Positions 31,774 to 42,703 are shown, counted from the stretch's first letter. The stretch: 64,000 nt of DNA from Hyphomicrobiales bacterium (GCA_900466945.1 UBNV01000006.1:310001-374000); one strand, 5' to 3'. Translations and numbers: made by a program. Notes: generated by a model from the letters alone, not told the origin.

Positions 31774-34700
31774 ATGGCGACGATTGTACTGCAGGCGGCG
31801 GGGGCTGCACTTGGATCGGTTTTCGGACCTGTCGGCGCGATCCTCGGGCGGGCGGCAGGGGCGCTGGCCGGCAGCATCATTGATCGTAGCCTCTTGGGTG
31901 ACGCACGGGAGGTGAACGGCGCGCGTCTGTCTTCGGCGCGGCTTGCGGGTGCGAGCGAGGGCACGGCAATCCCGAGGCTCTATGGCACGGCAAGGCTCGG
32001 CGGCACGCTGATCTGGGCGACGCGCTTCGAGGAGGAGACGGTGACCGAGCGGACCGGCGGGAAATCTTCCGGCGGCACGCGCACGACGACCTATCGCTAT
32101 TATGCCAATCTGGCGCTCGGGCTTTGCGAGGGGCCGATCGCGGGTGTGCGCCGCGTCTGGGCCGACGGGCGGGAACTCGACACGACCGAGATCGAGATGC
32201 GCGTCTATCGCGGCACGGAGAGCCAGCCGGTCGACCCGCTGATTTCAGCCAAGCAGGGAACCGGCCGGACGCCGGCCTGTCGCGGGCTGGCTTACATCGT
32301 CTTCGAGCGGCTGCCGCTCGATGATTTCGGCAATCGCATTCCCCTTTTGCAATTCGAGGTCATCCGGCCGGTGGGAGCACTGGAGGAAAAGATCCGGGCG
32401 GTGACGATCATTCCGGGCGCGACGGAACATGGCTACGCGACCGCGCGTATTTCGGACGCGCCGCGCGAGGGCGAGAAGCGCTGGCTGAACCGCAACACGC
32501 TCGTCGCTTCGACCGACTGGCAGGCCTCACTGGACGAACTGCAGGCGCTGTGCCCGAATCTTGAAAGCGTGGCGCTGGTCGTTGCCTGGTTCGGCACGGA
32601 TCTGAGGGCGGGCAGTTGTCGGGTGCTGCCGGGTGTCGAGGTGGGCTTTCGCCGCGAGGAAAGCCGGCCCTGGAGCGTGGCGGGGATTTCGCGCGAGGAC
32701 GCCTATGTGGTCTCGCGCCATGCCGGCGGGCCGGCCTATGGCGGATCGCCGAGCGACGAAAGCGTCATCGAAGCCATCCGGGACCTGAAGGCGCGCGGCT
32801 TGAAGGTAACGCTCTATCCCTTTGTTCTGATGGATATTTCGGACGGTAACGGGCTGCCCAATCCCTATGGCGTGTCGGAACAGGCGGCCTATCCTTGGCG
32901 GGGGCGGATCACGGCCTATCCGCTGAGTGCGGACAAGACGGCGGCAGCGCGGGCTCAGGTTTCGACCTTTGTCACGCGCAGCGAGGGCTACCGGCGGTTC
33001 ATCCGGCACTATGCGACGCTGGCAGCATCCGCCGGCGGGGTGGATGGGTTTCTGCTGGGCTCGGAGCTCAAGGGGCTCACGACGCTGCGCGATGGGGCGA
33101 ACGCCTTTCCCTTCGTCGAGGCGCTGGTGGCGTTGGCCGGCGAAGTGCGCGGCATTCTGGGTGGCGCGACGGCGATTTCCTATGGGGCGGACTGGAGCGA
33201 ATATTTCGGCCACCAGCCTGCGGATGGATCGGGAGATGTCTTCTTCCATCTCGATCCACTGTGGGCGAGCCCCGATGTGTCGGCCGTCGGCATCGACAAT
33301 TACATGCCGCTGGCCGACTGGCGGGACAAGGATCTGGAAGAGGAGAGCCCGGACGGGTTCACGGGCGCGGACGATGCGGAGGCTTTCGCCCGCATGCTGA
33401 CGGCTGGCGAGGGCTATGACTGATTCTATGCCAGCGAGGCGGACCGGCAGGCGCGGGTTAGGACTCCGATCGCCGATGGCGCCTATGGCAAGCCCTGGGT
33501 CTATCGTTTCAAGGATCTCGAAAGCTGGTGGGGCAACCGGCATTACGACCGGATCGGCGGGGTGGAGCAGGCGAGCCCGACGGGCTGGACGCCGGAAATG
33601 AAACGCTTCTGGTTTACCGAACTCGGCTGCGGGGCGGTCGACAAGGGGGCGAACCAGCCGAATGTCTTCGTTGACGCAAAATCGGCGGAGAGCGGCCGGC
33701 CGCATTTCTCAGTGGGTGCGCGCAGCGACAGCCAGCAGCGGCGGTTTCTCGAGGCGCATCTCGATCACTGGCAGAGCGGGGATGTCCCGGAAGGCATGGT
33801 CGATCACGAGGGCATCTATGCCTGGACCTGGGATGCGCGGCCTTATCCGGCCTTTCCGCAGAATGCGGGGCTCTGGGCGGATGGGCTGAACTGGCGCACG
33901 GGGCACTGGCTGAACGGACGGCTGGGCACGGCGACGCTGGCCGATACCATCGGTGCGATCCTTCGGGATCACGGCTTTGAGAATTTTGACGTGTCGGAAG
34001 TGGGAGGCGATCTTGGTGGCTATGTGAAGGGGGACCTGACCTCGGCGCGTGACCTGATCGAGCCGCTGATCGAGCTGTTCCAGATCGACGTCATCGAGGA
34101 CGGCGGGCGACTGACGTTTCGCACGCGTCCGACAGCGAGCCTGCCGGCCCGCGAGATCAACGTGCTGGCGGATCTGCCCGACCAGCCGCTCTGGAGCGAG
34201 ACGCGTGGCCATGACAGCGACTTCGCCTCGGAAGCCTTGGTGACGTTTTACGATCCGGCGGCAGACTATGTCGAGGCTAGCGTGCGCTCGCGCAGGGTGG
34301 AGGCGGCGACCGAGAGGCAGCTTGCCCGCGATCTGCCGGCGGCCATGCCGGAGGAGACCGCACTGGCCGCTGCCGAAGGCTGGCTGCGTGACAACCGGCT
34401 GGCGCGGCGGACGCTGCAACTGGCCTTGGGGCCGGGCGAGATTGCGGTCGAGCCCGGCGATATGCTGCGGTTTCCCGACGGGCCGGAAGGGCGCTTCTTG
34501 GTGCAGGCGATCGAGGATGGCTTCGAGCGGCGACTGACGTTGCGCGCCTTTGCCGGCAAGGTCTCGGCGCCGGTGACGGTGGTCGAGCCGGGACGGGTGC
34601 CTGACGGAGGCGGGGCGGAGGGTTTTGCGCCGGTCGTCAGCTTTCTCGATCTGCCGAGGCTGGAGGCGGTGAGCCATCAGGGTGATGCGAGCGTGGCGGC

Positions 34701-35556
34701 TTTCGGCAGGCCCTGGCGCAGGCTTGCCGTGTCCAGTTCGCCGGAGGCGGAGGGCTATCGGCTGCGGCTGACGCTGGATCGGCCGGCGACGATGGGGCGG
34801 CTGGTGGAGCCACTCTCGCCGGGTCCTGTGGGGCGTTTCGATCCCGCCAACGCCGTGGTGGTCGAGCTGCTGGGCGGAGCCTTCGCATCCGCCAGCCGGA
34901 CGGCTGTGCTGTCGGGGGCAAACCGGCTGGCGGTCTGGGCGCTGAATGGCGGCTGGGAGGTGATTGGTTTTGCCGAGGCGGAAGAAGTGGCGGCAGGGCG
35001 ATGGCGTCTGTCCGGGCTGTTGCGCGGGCTGGGCGGGACCGAGGACGCGACGGCGGCCGGCGCCGGTGTCGGGGCGGATGTCGTGCTGCTGGATGCGGCA
35101 GTGCGGGCGCTAGGCTTGGCAAATGCCGAGCGCGGGGCGGCGCAGAACTGGATCCTGGAGCCCATGGGCCTGGTGACCGAGATGTCGGGGCCGTTTGTCT
35201 TCGACGGTGGCCTGCGGGCAGAGACGCCGCTTTCGCCGGTGCATGCGCGGGTTGTGCGGCTCGGTTCGGGAGATCTGCGGATTTCGTGGATCCGGCGCGG
35301 CCGCATCGAGGCCGATGCCTGGGCCGAAGGCGAGGTGCCGCTCGACGAGGCGCAGGAGCGCTATCGACTGGAGATTTTGGACGGGAGTGCAGTGCTGCGT
35401 TTGGTCGAGGTCGGCGTGGCGGGCTTTACCTATCCCGCGGCCGACGAACTGGCCGATTTCGGCGAGGCGCAGGCGACGCTTGGCATTCGCGTGCGCCAGC
35501 TTGGGCGGTTGGCGGCAGGCCTGCCGCTGAAAACGGTCATTGCCGTCAACGGATGA
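31774..35556 (+). pseudogene. GTA host-contact/TIM-barrel protein gene with internal TGA (RcGTA gp15-like)
   Basis: From ATG 31774 the frame runs 549 codons, is interrupted by TGA at 33421-33423, and continues in the same frame to 35556, about 1260 codons in all, close to RcGTA gp15. The N-terminus MATIVLQAAGAALGSVFGPVG is typical. The GTA TIM-barrel lies around residues 200-600 and the stop falls in it: GEGYD, stop, FYASEADRQ. Homologues usually have Trp here, so TGG to TGA is the simplest change. The C-terminal half carries the phage tail beta-barrels. A GTG at 33562 could restart translation, but has no good SD. Confidence 0.88.
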
Positions 35557-35576
35557 ACAACGAAGAGGAGAAAGAC

Positions 35577-35786
35577 ATGCTGGATGTGAAACCCTGGTAC
35601 CAGTCGAAGACCGTCTGGGGCGCGCTGATCGCCATTTCAGCCCCGCTGCTCGGTCGAGCCGGGCTGGAGGTGGGCGGGGCCGAACAGGCGCAAATCGCGG
35701 ACGCTTTGACGACACTCGCCGGCACTGTCGGCGGGTTATTGGCGCTGTACGGACGGCTGACGGCGACGAAGGGGGTCGGTGGGTGA
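35577..35786 (+). CDS. small holin-like membrane protein
   Basis: A 69-residue protein. MLDVKPWYQSKTVWGALIAI opens it, the pattern of many small phage holins, and two hydrophobic segments follow (ALIAISAPLLG and TTLAGTVGGLLALYG). ATG 35577 is preceded by AGGAG; an in-frame ATG at 35553 overlaps the gp15 stop. It closes the GTA cluster and might let the endolysin of 16482-17102 reach the wall. The holin role is inferred from size and topology. Confidence 0.7.
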   Translation: MLDVKPWYQSKTVWGALIAISAPLLGRAGLEVGGAEQAQIADALTTLAGTVGGLLALYGRLTATKGVGG

Positions 35787-36001
35787 GGGGATCATTGAGA
35801 TAGCCTCATTTCTTCCGTGCTCCCTTGGTATTCGATGGCCAACACCCAATGGGACATGAAGAAATGAAGATCGCTGTCGCCGGACTTATCTTCCCGGCTC
35901 TCACCGGCCATCCCCACAAGATTACCGAGCATTCATTTGCCATTCAGACGCCTTGCGGTACATAATTTGCCGAAGTGGACGTCATCCAAGAAGAAGCAGC
36001 A

Positions 36002-36241
36002 ATGGCATCTTTCATGAAATACGCGGGCCTGGCGCTGGCCATGACCGTGGCGGCTTTGCCGGCGGGCGGGAGCGATGCCGTGGCAGCGGATTGCCGGGCG
36101 GCGGCGGCGCGCGTCGTGGCCGAGGTTGGCGGACAGTTGCTTTCCGTACGCGAATCGGGCGGTGAATGCGTGATCGTTGTGCTCGTTCCCGGCAATGGCA
36201 GCGAGCGACCGCGCAAGGTCACCATGCGGGTCGCCGAGTGA
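36002..36241 (+). CDS. feuN: FeuN-like small periplasmic regulator of FeuPQ
   Basis: A 79-residue secreted protein. The signal peptide is MASFMKYAGLALAMTVAALPAGG and the mature part has two cysteines (AADCRAAAARVV and SGGECVIVVLV). It lies 46 bases upstream of the FeuP gene. In Sinorhizobium meliloti a protein of this kind, FeuN, sits at the same place and restrains FeuQ signalling from the periplasm. The identification rests on size, export and position; ATG 36014 is an alternative start. Confidence 0.75.
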   Translation: MASFMKYAGLALAMTVAALPAGGSDAVAADCRAAAARVVAEVGGQLLSVRESGGECVIVVLVPGNGSERPRKVTMRVAE

Positions 36242-36287
36242 GCGGCCGCAGGGACTGAAGAGCTCTCCGCACCGAGGGGTGAACCGT

Positions 36288-36953
36288 ATGCGCATTCTTG
36301 TCGTCGAAGACGATGTCAATCTGAACCGCCAGCTCGTCGAGGCCCTGCAGGAAGCGGGTTATGTTGTCGACAAGGCCTTCGATGGTGAGGAGGGGCATTT
36401 CCTCGGAGACACCGAACCCTATGACGCCGTCATCCTCGACATCGGCCTTCCCGAAATGGATGGCATTACAGTTCTCGAGAAGTGGCGCGCCGCGAGCCGG
36501 GTCATGCCGGTGCTGATCCTGACGGCCCGCGACCGCTGGTCGGACAAGGTGGCAGGCATCGATGCCGGTGCCGACGACTATGTGACGAAACCCTTCCATG
36601 TCGAGGAAGTGCTGGCCCGCATTCGCGCGCTGATCCGCCGTGCGGCCGGTCATGCCTCGTCCGAGATCGTCTGTGGGCCGGTGCGGCTCGACACCAAGAG
36701 CTCCAAGGCCACCGTCGACGGTCTGACTCTGAAGCTGACCTCGCATGAATACCGCCTCTTGTCCTATCTCATGCATCACATGGGCGAAGTGGTCTCTCGC
36801 ACCGAACTGGTCGAACATCTCTACGACCAGGATTTCGATCGCGATTCCAACACGATCGAGGTCTTTGTCGGCCGTCTGCGCAAGAAGCTTGGCGTCGACA
36901 TGATCGAGACGGTGCGCGGCCTCGGCTATCGAATGCAAGCCCCGGCGAAATGA
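36288..36953 (+). CDS. feuP: OmpR-family response regulator FeuP
   Basis: A 221-residue regulator. The receiver domain has VVEDD, the phospho-acceptor Asp in VILDIGLPEMDG (near residue 51) and the conserved Lys in VTKPFH. The winged-helix DNA-binding domain includes LTSHEYRLLSYLMHH and DSNTIEVFVGRLRKKLG. In rhizobia FeuP controls osmoadaptation and cyclic glucan export. Gene order feuN-feuP-feuQ and the 4-base overlap with the kinase gene support the name. Confidence 0.9.
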   Translation: MRILVVEDDVNLNRQLVEALQEAGYVVDKAFDGEEGHFLGDTEPYDAVILDIGLPEMDGITVLEKWRAASRVMPVLILTARDRWSDKVAGIDAGADDYVTKPFHVEEVLARIRALIRRAAGHASSEIVCGPVRLDTKSSKATVDGLTLKLTSHEYRLLSYLMHHMGEVVSRTELVEHLYDQDFDRDSNTIEVFVGRLRKKLGVDMIETVRGLGYRMQAPAK

Positions 36954-38344
36954 GGATCCGCTCGCTCACTGCGCGCGTCCTGCTGCTTGCCACCCTCTGG
37001 TCGGCACTCGGTCTGGTGACGATCGCGGTGGCGATTTCCGCCCTCTACCGTCAGGGCGTCGAACGCGGCTTCAACAATCTCCTGCGTGCCCAGCTCTACA
37101 ATGTCGTCAATTCCGTTTCGATCGGCGACGGCGACAGCCTTGCCGGCTCGCCGGCGCTTGGCGACCTCAGGTTTTCGCAGCCCGCGACCGGCTGGTACTG
37201 GCTGGTAGAGCCTCTCGGCAATTATGCGACGGCACCGCTTGCTTCCGCATCTCTTGGCGTGGCCAATCTCGCAGTGCCCGATGTCGAGGTGACACCCTTC
37301 GACCAGAATTACGAGCGCTATTACGAGATGACCGACGAGGTCGGCAACCAGATCCGTGTGGCCGAAACCGAGGTCGTGCTCGATGATCAGGGCAGGGCGG
37401 CGCGCTTCCGCGTATCCGGCAATCTGCAGGTCATCGAGGACGAAATCACCTTCTTCACCAGCCGGCTCTATACGGCGCTGGCCGTGGTCGGCATCGGTGG
37501 GCTGATCGTCAACGGCCTGGCCATTCTCTACGGCCTGAAACCGCTCGATCGCGCCCGCCGGGCGCTGGAGCGCATCCGCCGCGGCGAGGCCGAACGTATC
37601 GAGGGTGAGTTCCCGAGCGAGATCCTGCCGCTCGCCAACGAGATCAATGCGCTGATCGACAGCAACCGGCGCATCGTCGAGCGCGCGCGCATGCAGGTGG
37701 GCAATCTCGCCCATTCGCTGAAGACGCCGATCGCCGTCTTGCTCAACGAGGGCCGTACGCTCGACAAGAATCATGCCGAAGTCATTGCCTCCCAGGCCGA
37801 GGCCATGCAGGCGCAGGTGAGTTCCTACCTCAATCGCGCCCGCATCGCCGCCCAGCGCGACAGCGTGCTCGCCCGTACCGAGGCCCAGCCGGTCCTGGAG
37901 CGTCTCGTTCGTGTCATGCGCAAGCTGAACACGGAAGTGGCCTTCGAACTCGATGTGGCGCCGGATCTGACCTTTGCCATGGAACAGCAGGACGTCGAGG
38001 AAGTCGTCGGCAACCTGCTCGAAAACGCCGCCCGCTTCGCTCGCACCAAGGTGGTGACCCGTGCGGTCATGACGACGCGGGAGGACGACCTGACGGATGG
38101 ACGGCGCGGCTGGATCGAGGTCGTGGTCGAGGACGACGGACCGGGCCTGGCACCCGAGCAGATCGGCGAGGCGCTGAAGCGCGGGCGAAGGCTCGACGAA
38201 AGCAAGCCCGGTACAGGGCTCGGCCTGTCGATCGTCAAGGAGATTTCCGGGGAATATCAGGGCACATTCGGGCTCTCTCGGGCAGGGATCGGTGGACTTC
38301 GCGCACAGTTGATCCTACCGGCTGTGACCAAGGACACTGCGTGA
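36950..38344 (+). CDS. feuQ: sensor histidine kinase FeuQ
   Basis: A 464-residue kinase with two membrane helices (about 8-30 and 170-195) around a periplasmic sensor domain, a HAMP-like linker, the DHp helix with NLAHSLKTPIAVL (His near 252) and an ATPase domain with NLLENAARFA, EDDGPGL and GTGLGLSIVKE. It phosphorylates FeuP in response to low osmolarity in S. meliloti. The PhoQ-like layout fits this. The FeuN-like periplasmic protein encoded upstream is its likely modulator. Confidence 0.9.
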   Translation: MRIRSLTARVLLLATLWSALGLVTIAVAISALYRQGVERGFNNLLRAQLYNVVNSVSIGDGDSLAGSPALGDLRFSQPATGWYWLVEPLGNYATAPLASASLGVANLAVPDVEVTPFDQNYERYYEMTDEVGNQIRVAETEVVLDDQGRAARFRVSGNLQVIEDEITFFTSRLYTALAVVGIGGLIVNGLAILYGLKPLDRARRALERIRRGEAERIEGEFPSEILPLANEINALIDSNRRIVERARMQVGNLAHSLKTPIAVLLNEGRTLDKNHAEVIASQAEAMQAQVSSYLNRARIAAQRDSVLARTEAQPVLERLVRVMRKLNTEVAFELDVAPDLTFAMEQQDVEEVVGNLLENAARFARTKVVTRAVMTTREDDLTDGRRGWIEVVVEDDGPGLAPEQIGEALKRGRRLDESKPGTGLGLSIVKEISGEYQGTFGLSRAGIGGLRAQLILPAVTKDTA

Positions 38345-38475
38345 TTGATTTTCCTGTGAAATTACATAGGTGTATAGGACGGCATTCGGCCGGCTGGCGG
38401 CAGGGTGCGCAAAAGCGTGGCAGACGCCGTTTGGCAATGACAATCGACGGGACTTGGATCGGTCTGATGGGTGTG

Positions 38476-38880
38476 ATGCGCTTCGGGATACTGGCAGCCA
38501 CGGGCCTCGTGTCGCTCGCCCTTGTGGGCTGCACCACCTCGAGCGGCGGCCGCACGGCCACCGCCAAGGCAAACTCCGCGGTCTATATCGCCGCGCTGCA
38601 AGGCGGCATCGTCTCCCGGGCGGGCGTCGAGTTGTCGCGCAGCGAAATGCAGCGGGCGCTGGAAGCCGAATATCGCGCGCTGGAAGCTGCCCCCGGTGGC
38701 CAGCCTGTGGCCTGGGCAGGTTCAAATGTGCGCGGCGAAGTGGTCGCGGCAGCGCCCTATCAGGTCGGCAAGCAGAATTGCCGCCAGTTCACCCACAAGG
38801 TGGTGAGCGCGGGCCGTGAATTGCAGGCGCGTGGGGCGGCCTGCCGCAATTCGAACGGGACCTGGACGCCGCTGAGCTGA
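38476..38880 (+). CDS. surface-antigen-like lipoprotein
   Basis: A 134-residue lipoprotein. MRFGILAATGLVSLALVGC gives a lipobox (ALVGC) whose Cys is lipidated. The mature part, with [41 protein letters not shown] and ARGAACRNSNGTWTPLS, resembles the Rickettsia 17-kDa surface antigen family. It is in the same direction as feuQ and may be co-transcribed. The frame is open further upstream, but the lipobox demands a start at 38476 or 38467. Confidence 0.8.
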   Translation: MRFGILAATGLVSLALVGCTTSSGGRTATAKANSAVYIAALQGGIVSRAGVELSRSEMQRALEAEYRALEAAPGGQPVAWAGSNVRGEVVAAAPYQVGKQNCRQFTHKVVSAGRELQARGAACRNSNGTWTPLS

Positions 38881-38953
38881 GGTCACTGGCCCCAGCATTA
38901 CCGACGAAGCCCAAACTTGATCTTCAAGTGATGGGCAAGGTCACTCTTCCCAC

Positions 38954-38967
38954 TTGACTTGGGTCAA
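38954..38967. promoter_or_regulatory. FNR/FixK-type box upstream of cycH
   Basis: TTGACTTGGGTCAA fits the TTGA-N6-TCAA core, with C and G at the inner positions so that the arms are TTGAC and GTCAA. It lies about 110 bases before the first gene of the cytochrome c maturation operon, a frequent target of FNR-family regulators. Confidence 0.5.
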
Positions 38968-39078
38968 GGCCGGGCGGGTTATGGGGACCTAGAGAATTCT
39001 TGCGGCCAAACGCCTCAACTTTCCGTCAGGGGGTGTTTGACTGTTGGAATGCACCCGTCCTTGCCGTAATTGAGTTTC

Positions 39079-40281
39079 ATGTTGTTCTGGATCATCTCCG
39101 CCCTGCTGACGGTCGTCGTTGCCGTCGTTCTGCTCTCTCCCCTGATGCGGGCTTCTGCCCGTGCGTCCCTCTATGACGAGGGCGAGGCGGCCGTTTACCG
39201 CGACCAGTTGCGCGAACTGGAGCGGGACAAGGCGGCAGGGCTAATTTCTGCTGATGACGCCGATTATGCACGCGCCGAAATCGGCCGCCGTCTGCTGGCG
39301 ATCGCGGGGCGGGCAAAGACCGGCGGGGAGGCGGCCGAACCATCGGAAGCCTCCGCGGCCCGGTCTGGTGGGCGCCGGCGCCATACCTTCTCCCAGGCCT
39401 TCATTCTCCTCTGTCTTCCCGTCATCGGGCTTGCCGGCTATCTCGAAATTGGCAGCCCGGGATCGCCGGATTCTCCGCTCGCGGCGCGTATCGAAAATCC
39501 GGGTGATGATGTCGATTTGCTGGTTGCCAAAGTCGAGCAGCATCTCGCGAGCAATCCAGGCGACGGCAATGGCTGGAACGTGCTGGCGCCCGTCTATTTC
39601 CGCATTGGCCGCCTTGATGATGCCGAACTCGCCTACCGCAATGCGATCCGTATTCTCGGCCCCGATGCCGAGCGCATGAATGGCCTTGGTGAAACGCTTG
39701 TTCTGCGCAGTGACGGGATCGTTACTGCTGATGCGCAGATGGCCTTCCAGGCGGCCTTGAAGATCGAGCCGAACAATCCGCGCGCCGATTTCTACCTGGC
39801 GCTGGCGCTCGAACAGTCCGGTCGCCGGGCGGAGGCGCTCGCCGCCTTCCAGGATATCGCCAAGGCTTCGCCGCCGACCGCGCCCTGGATGCAGCTCGTC
39901 AACCAGCATATTGCGGCCAACAGCACCGGTGTTCCGCTGGCCAATGCGCCAGCCGTTTCGGCACAGTCGACGGCTCCCGCAGCACCGGGCAACCCCTCCG
40001 CAGATGACATTGCCAATGCACAACAGATGTCCGAGGCCGATCGCGGCGAGATGATCCGCGGCATGGTGGCGAGCCTTGATGCGCGGCTGAAGGAAGATCC
40101 CAACAATTTTGAAGGCTGGATGCGGCTTGTCCGATCCTATGCCCTGCTCAAGGACAAGGCACAGGCGGAAGTCGCGCTGAAGGACGGTCTCAAGGCCTTC
40201 CCGGCTGCGGGCGCCGAGGGGCAGCAGCTGATCGCCATGGCGAAGGAGCTCGGCCTTGATGTCGAAGAGGTGAGCCAATGA
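39079..40281 (+). CDS. cycH: cytochrome c biogenesis protein CycH (CcmI)
   Basis: A 400-residue apocytochrome chaperone. Two membrane helices ([19 protein letters not shown] and [18 protein letters not shown]) flank a leucine-zipper-like cytosolic loop ([18 protein letters not shown]). The periplasmic part contains TPR units ([28 protein letters not shown] and [21 protein letters not shown]). It hands apocytochrome to the haem lyase. It is the first of four overlapping genes. A TTG at 39070 is an alternative start. Confidence 0.93.
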   Translation: MLFWIISALLTVVVAVVLLSPLMRASARASLYDEGEAAVYRDQLRELERDKAAGLISADDADYARAEIGRRLLAIAGRAKTGGEAAEPSEASAARSGGRRRHTFSQAFILLCLPVIGLAGYLEIGSPGSPDSPLAARIENPGDDVDLLVAKVEQHLASNPGDGNGWNVLAPVYFRIGRLDDAELAYRNAIRILGPDAERMNGLGETLVLRSDGIVTADAQMAFQAALKIEPNNPRADFYLALALEQSGRRAEALAAFQDIAKASPPTAPWMQLVNQHIAANSTGVPLANAPAVSAQSTAPAAPGNPSADDIANAQQMSEADRGEMIRGMVASLDARLKEDPNNFEGWMRLVRSYALLKDKAQAEVALKDGLKAFPAAGAEGQQLIAMAKELGLDVEEVSQ

Positions 40282-40730
40282 CCCGCAAACAGAAACGTCT
40301 GGCAGTGATTGCAGGCGGCATGGGTTTCATCCTGACGGCCGTGCTTTTGATCATGTTCGCCTTCGGACAATCGATCGCTTACTTCTATGTGCCGGGTGAT
40401 CTCGCCAAGGCCGACCTTCAGCCGGGCACCCGGATCCGTTTGGGCGGACTGGTGGAGACGGGCTCGGTGGTGCGGGGTGAGGGCTCGACGATCACCTTCA
40501 CGGTCACGGATACCCTGAGCGAACTGCCAGTCACGTATACTGGCATCCTGCCCGACCTGTTCCGTGAGGGGCAGGGAGTGGTGGCGGAAGGGCGCTTTGA
40601 AGGCATCGACAAGGTCTTTGTTGCCGATACCGTGCTCGCCAAGCATGATGAGACCTATATGCCGAAGGATGTGGCCGATCGTCTGAAGGCGCAAGGGGTG
40701 GAGCTCAGCGGCAAGGAAGAGATCCAATGA
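40278..40730 (+). CDS. cycJ: haem chaperone CycJ (CcmE)
   Basis: A 150-residue membrane-anchored OB-fold protein. One N-terminal helix ([21 protein letters not shown]) is followed by [22 protein letters not shown]. The haem-binding His is in [11 protein letters not shown]. It receives haem and delivers it to CcmF/CcmH. It overlaps cycH and cycK by 4 bases each. Confidence 0.95.
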   Translation: MTRKQKRLAVIAGGMGFILTAVLLIMFAFGQSIAYFYVPGDLAKADLQPGTRIRLGGLVETGSVVRGEGSTITFTVTDTLSELPVTYTGILPDLFREGQGVVAEGRFEGIDKVFVADTVLAKHDETYMPKDVADRLKAQGVELSGKEEIQ

Positions 40731-42703
40731 TCATCGAGCTTGGCCATTATGCCCTGGTGCTGGCACTCGCCACCTGTCTTGTCGTCTCCGTTCTGCCGGT
40801 CATTGGCGCCCGACGCGGGGACGCGGCGATGATGGCGGTTGCGACCACAGGCACCTATGCCCTCTTCCTGCTCGTCGCCTCTTCCTTTGCGGTTCTGACC
40901 TATGGCTATGTCGTCTCCGACTTTTCGGTGCAGAACGTCTTCCAGAATTCGCACTCTCTCAAGCCGATGATCTACAAGGTCTCCGGCGTCTGGGGAAATC
41001 ATGAGGGCTCGATGCTGCTCTGGGTGCTGATCTTGACTCTGTTCAGCGCCATGGTGGCGTTCTTCGGCAGCAACCTGCCGGATCGGTTGAAGGCCAATGT
41101 GCTCTCGGTCCAGGCCTGGATCACCACGGCCTTCACGCTGTTCATCCTCCTGACCTCCAATCCCTTCATCCGCCTGTCGCCGATTCCGGCGGAGGGCCAG
41201 GACCTCAACCCGGTGCTGCAGGATGTCGGGCTGGCGATCCATCCGCCGCTGCTTTATCTCGGCTATGTCGGCTTTTCCGTCTGTTTCTCCTTCGCGATTG
41301 CCGCTCTGATGGACGGCCGCATCGATGCCGCCTGGGCACGCTGGGTGCGACCCTGGACGCTGGCGGCCTGGGTCTTCCTGACGGCCGGCATCTCGATGGG
41401 CTCCTACTGGGCCTACTACGAGCTTGGCTGGGGCGGCTGGTGGTTCTGGGATCCGGTCGAAAACGCCTCCTTCATGCCCTGGCTCGCGGGTACGGCGCTG
41501 CTGCATTCGGCGCTGGTCATGGAAAAGCGCGATGCCTTGAAGATCTGGACGGTGCTGCTCGCGATCATCGCCTTCTCGCTCTCGCTGCTCGGCACCTTCC
41601 TGGTGCGCTCGGGCGTGCTGACCTCGGTGCATGCCTTTGCCACCGACCCGACGCGCGGCGTCTTCATTCTCGGCATTCTCGTCATCTTCATCGGCGGGGC
41701 CTTCACCCTCTTTGCGCTGCGCGCGCCGATGCTGAAGGCCGGCGGTCTGTTCCAGCCGATCTCTCGTGAGGGTGCGCTTGTCCTCAACAACCTGATCCTG
41801 ACGGTGTCCACGGCTTCGGTGCTGATCGGCACGCTCTATCCGCTGCTGCTGGAGACGCTGACGGGTGAGAAGATCTCGGTTGGTCCGCCCTTCTTCAACA
41901 TCACCTTCGGGCTTCTGATGATCCCGCTTCTGCTGGCGGTGCCCTTCGGGCCATTCCTTGCGTGGAAGCGCGGCGATCTGCTCGGTGCGCTGCAGCGCCT
42001 CTACGTCGCGGCGGCACTCTCGCTCGTTCTCGGACTTGGCCTCTGGTACGCGCAAAATGGCGGCCCTGTCATGGCGGTGGCTGGCCTTGCGCTCGCCTTC
42101 TTCGTCATGGGTGGCGCGCTCTCCGATCTCTGGTACCGCGCCGGCTTCGGCAAGCATCCGCTCTCGACCGCCTGGAGCCGCCTCAAGGGCCTGCCGCGCT
42201 CGGCATTTGGGACGGCGCTCGCGCATTTCGGCATGGGTGTGACCGTGCTCGGCGTCGTGGCCGTCACCACCTTCGAGACGGAAACCGTGGTCGAGATGAA
42301 GCCCGGCATGACGGCGGAGGCCGGCGGTTATATCATCACATTCGACGGCATTCGCGCCGCGACGGGGCCGAACTATAGCGAGGACCAGGGGCATTTCACC
42401 ATCCGCGAGGGGGGTGTCGAAGTGGCCGATGTCTGGTCCTCCAAGCGGCTCTATACGGCCCGGCAGATGCCGACGACGGAAGCCGGCATCGTCACCTTCG
42501 GCTTCAGTCAGCTCTATGTCTCGCTGGGTGACCCGATGGCCGATGGCGGCATCGTGGTGCGGGTCTGGTGGAAGCCCTGGATACTCTGCATCTGGTACGG
42601 CACGATCGTGATGATGGCGGGCGGTATCGTCTCGCTGTCGGACCGCAGGCTGCGCGTCGGAGCGCCGAAGCGCGCGAAGCCGTCGCTGGAGGCTGCGGAG
42701 TGA
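40727..42703 (+). CDS. cycK: haem lyase subunit CycK (CcmF)
   Basis: A 658-residue polytopic membrane protein. The tryptophan-rich WWD motif reads [19 protein letters not shown], and [12 protein letters not shown] is the other family hallmark. Conserved His residues occur in [16 protein letters not shown] and [14 protein letters not shown]. It joins haem to apocytochrome c in the periplasm together with CcmH. Its TGA stop overlaps the GTG start of cycL. Confidence 0.96.
   Translation: MIIELGHYALVLALATCLVVSVLPVIGARRGDAAMMAVATTGTYALFLLVASSFAVLTYGYVVSDFSVQNVFQNSHSLKPMIYKVSGVWGNHEGSMLLWVLILTLFSAMVAFFGSNLPDRLKANVLSVQAWITTAFTLFILLTSNPFIRLSPIPAEGQDLNPVLQDVGLAIHPPLLYLGYVGFSVCFSFAIAALMDGRIDAAWARWVRPWTLAAWVFLTAGISMGSYWAYYELGWGGWWFWDPVENASFMPWLAGTALLHSALVMEKRDALKIWTVLLAIIAFSLSLLGTFLVRSGVLTSVHAFATDPTRGVFILGILVIFIGGAFTLFALRAPMLKAGGLFQPISREGALVLNNLILTVSTASVLIGTLYPLLLETLTGEKISVGPPFFNITFGLLMIPLLLAVPFGPFLAWKRGDLLGALQRLYVAAALSLVLGLGLWYAQNGGPVMAVAGLALAFFVMGGALSDLWYRAGFGKHPLSTAWSRLKGLPRSAFGTALAHFGMGVTVLGVVAVTTFETETVVEMKPGMTAEAGGYIITFDGIRAATGPNYSEDQGHFTIREGGVEVADVWSSKRLYTARQMPTTEAGIVTFGFSQLYVSLGDPMADGGIVVRVWWKPWILCIWYGTIVMMAGGIVSLSDRRLRVGAPKRAKPSLEAAE

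Noticed and set aside
31500..33423. Explaining both tail-gene lesions as general poor sequence quality
   Set aside because: Dozens of long housekeeping genes in the window are uninterrupted, so widespread indel error is unlikely; local errors at these exact positions remain possible.
14418..35786. Interpretation as an ordinary integrated prophage
   Set aside because: No integrase, repressor, replication genes or attachment repeats. Gene order and the very short tape measure match GTAs.
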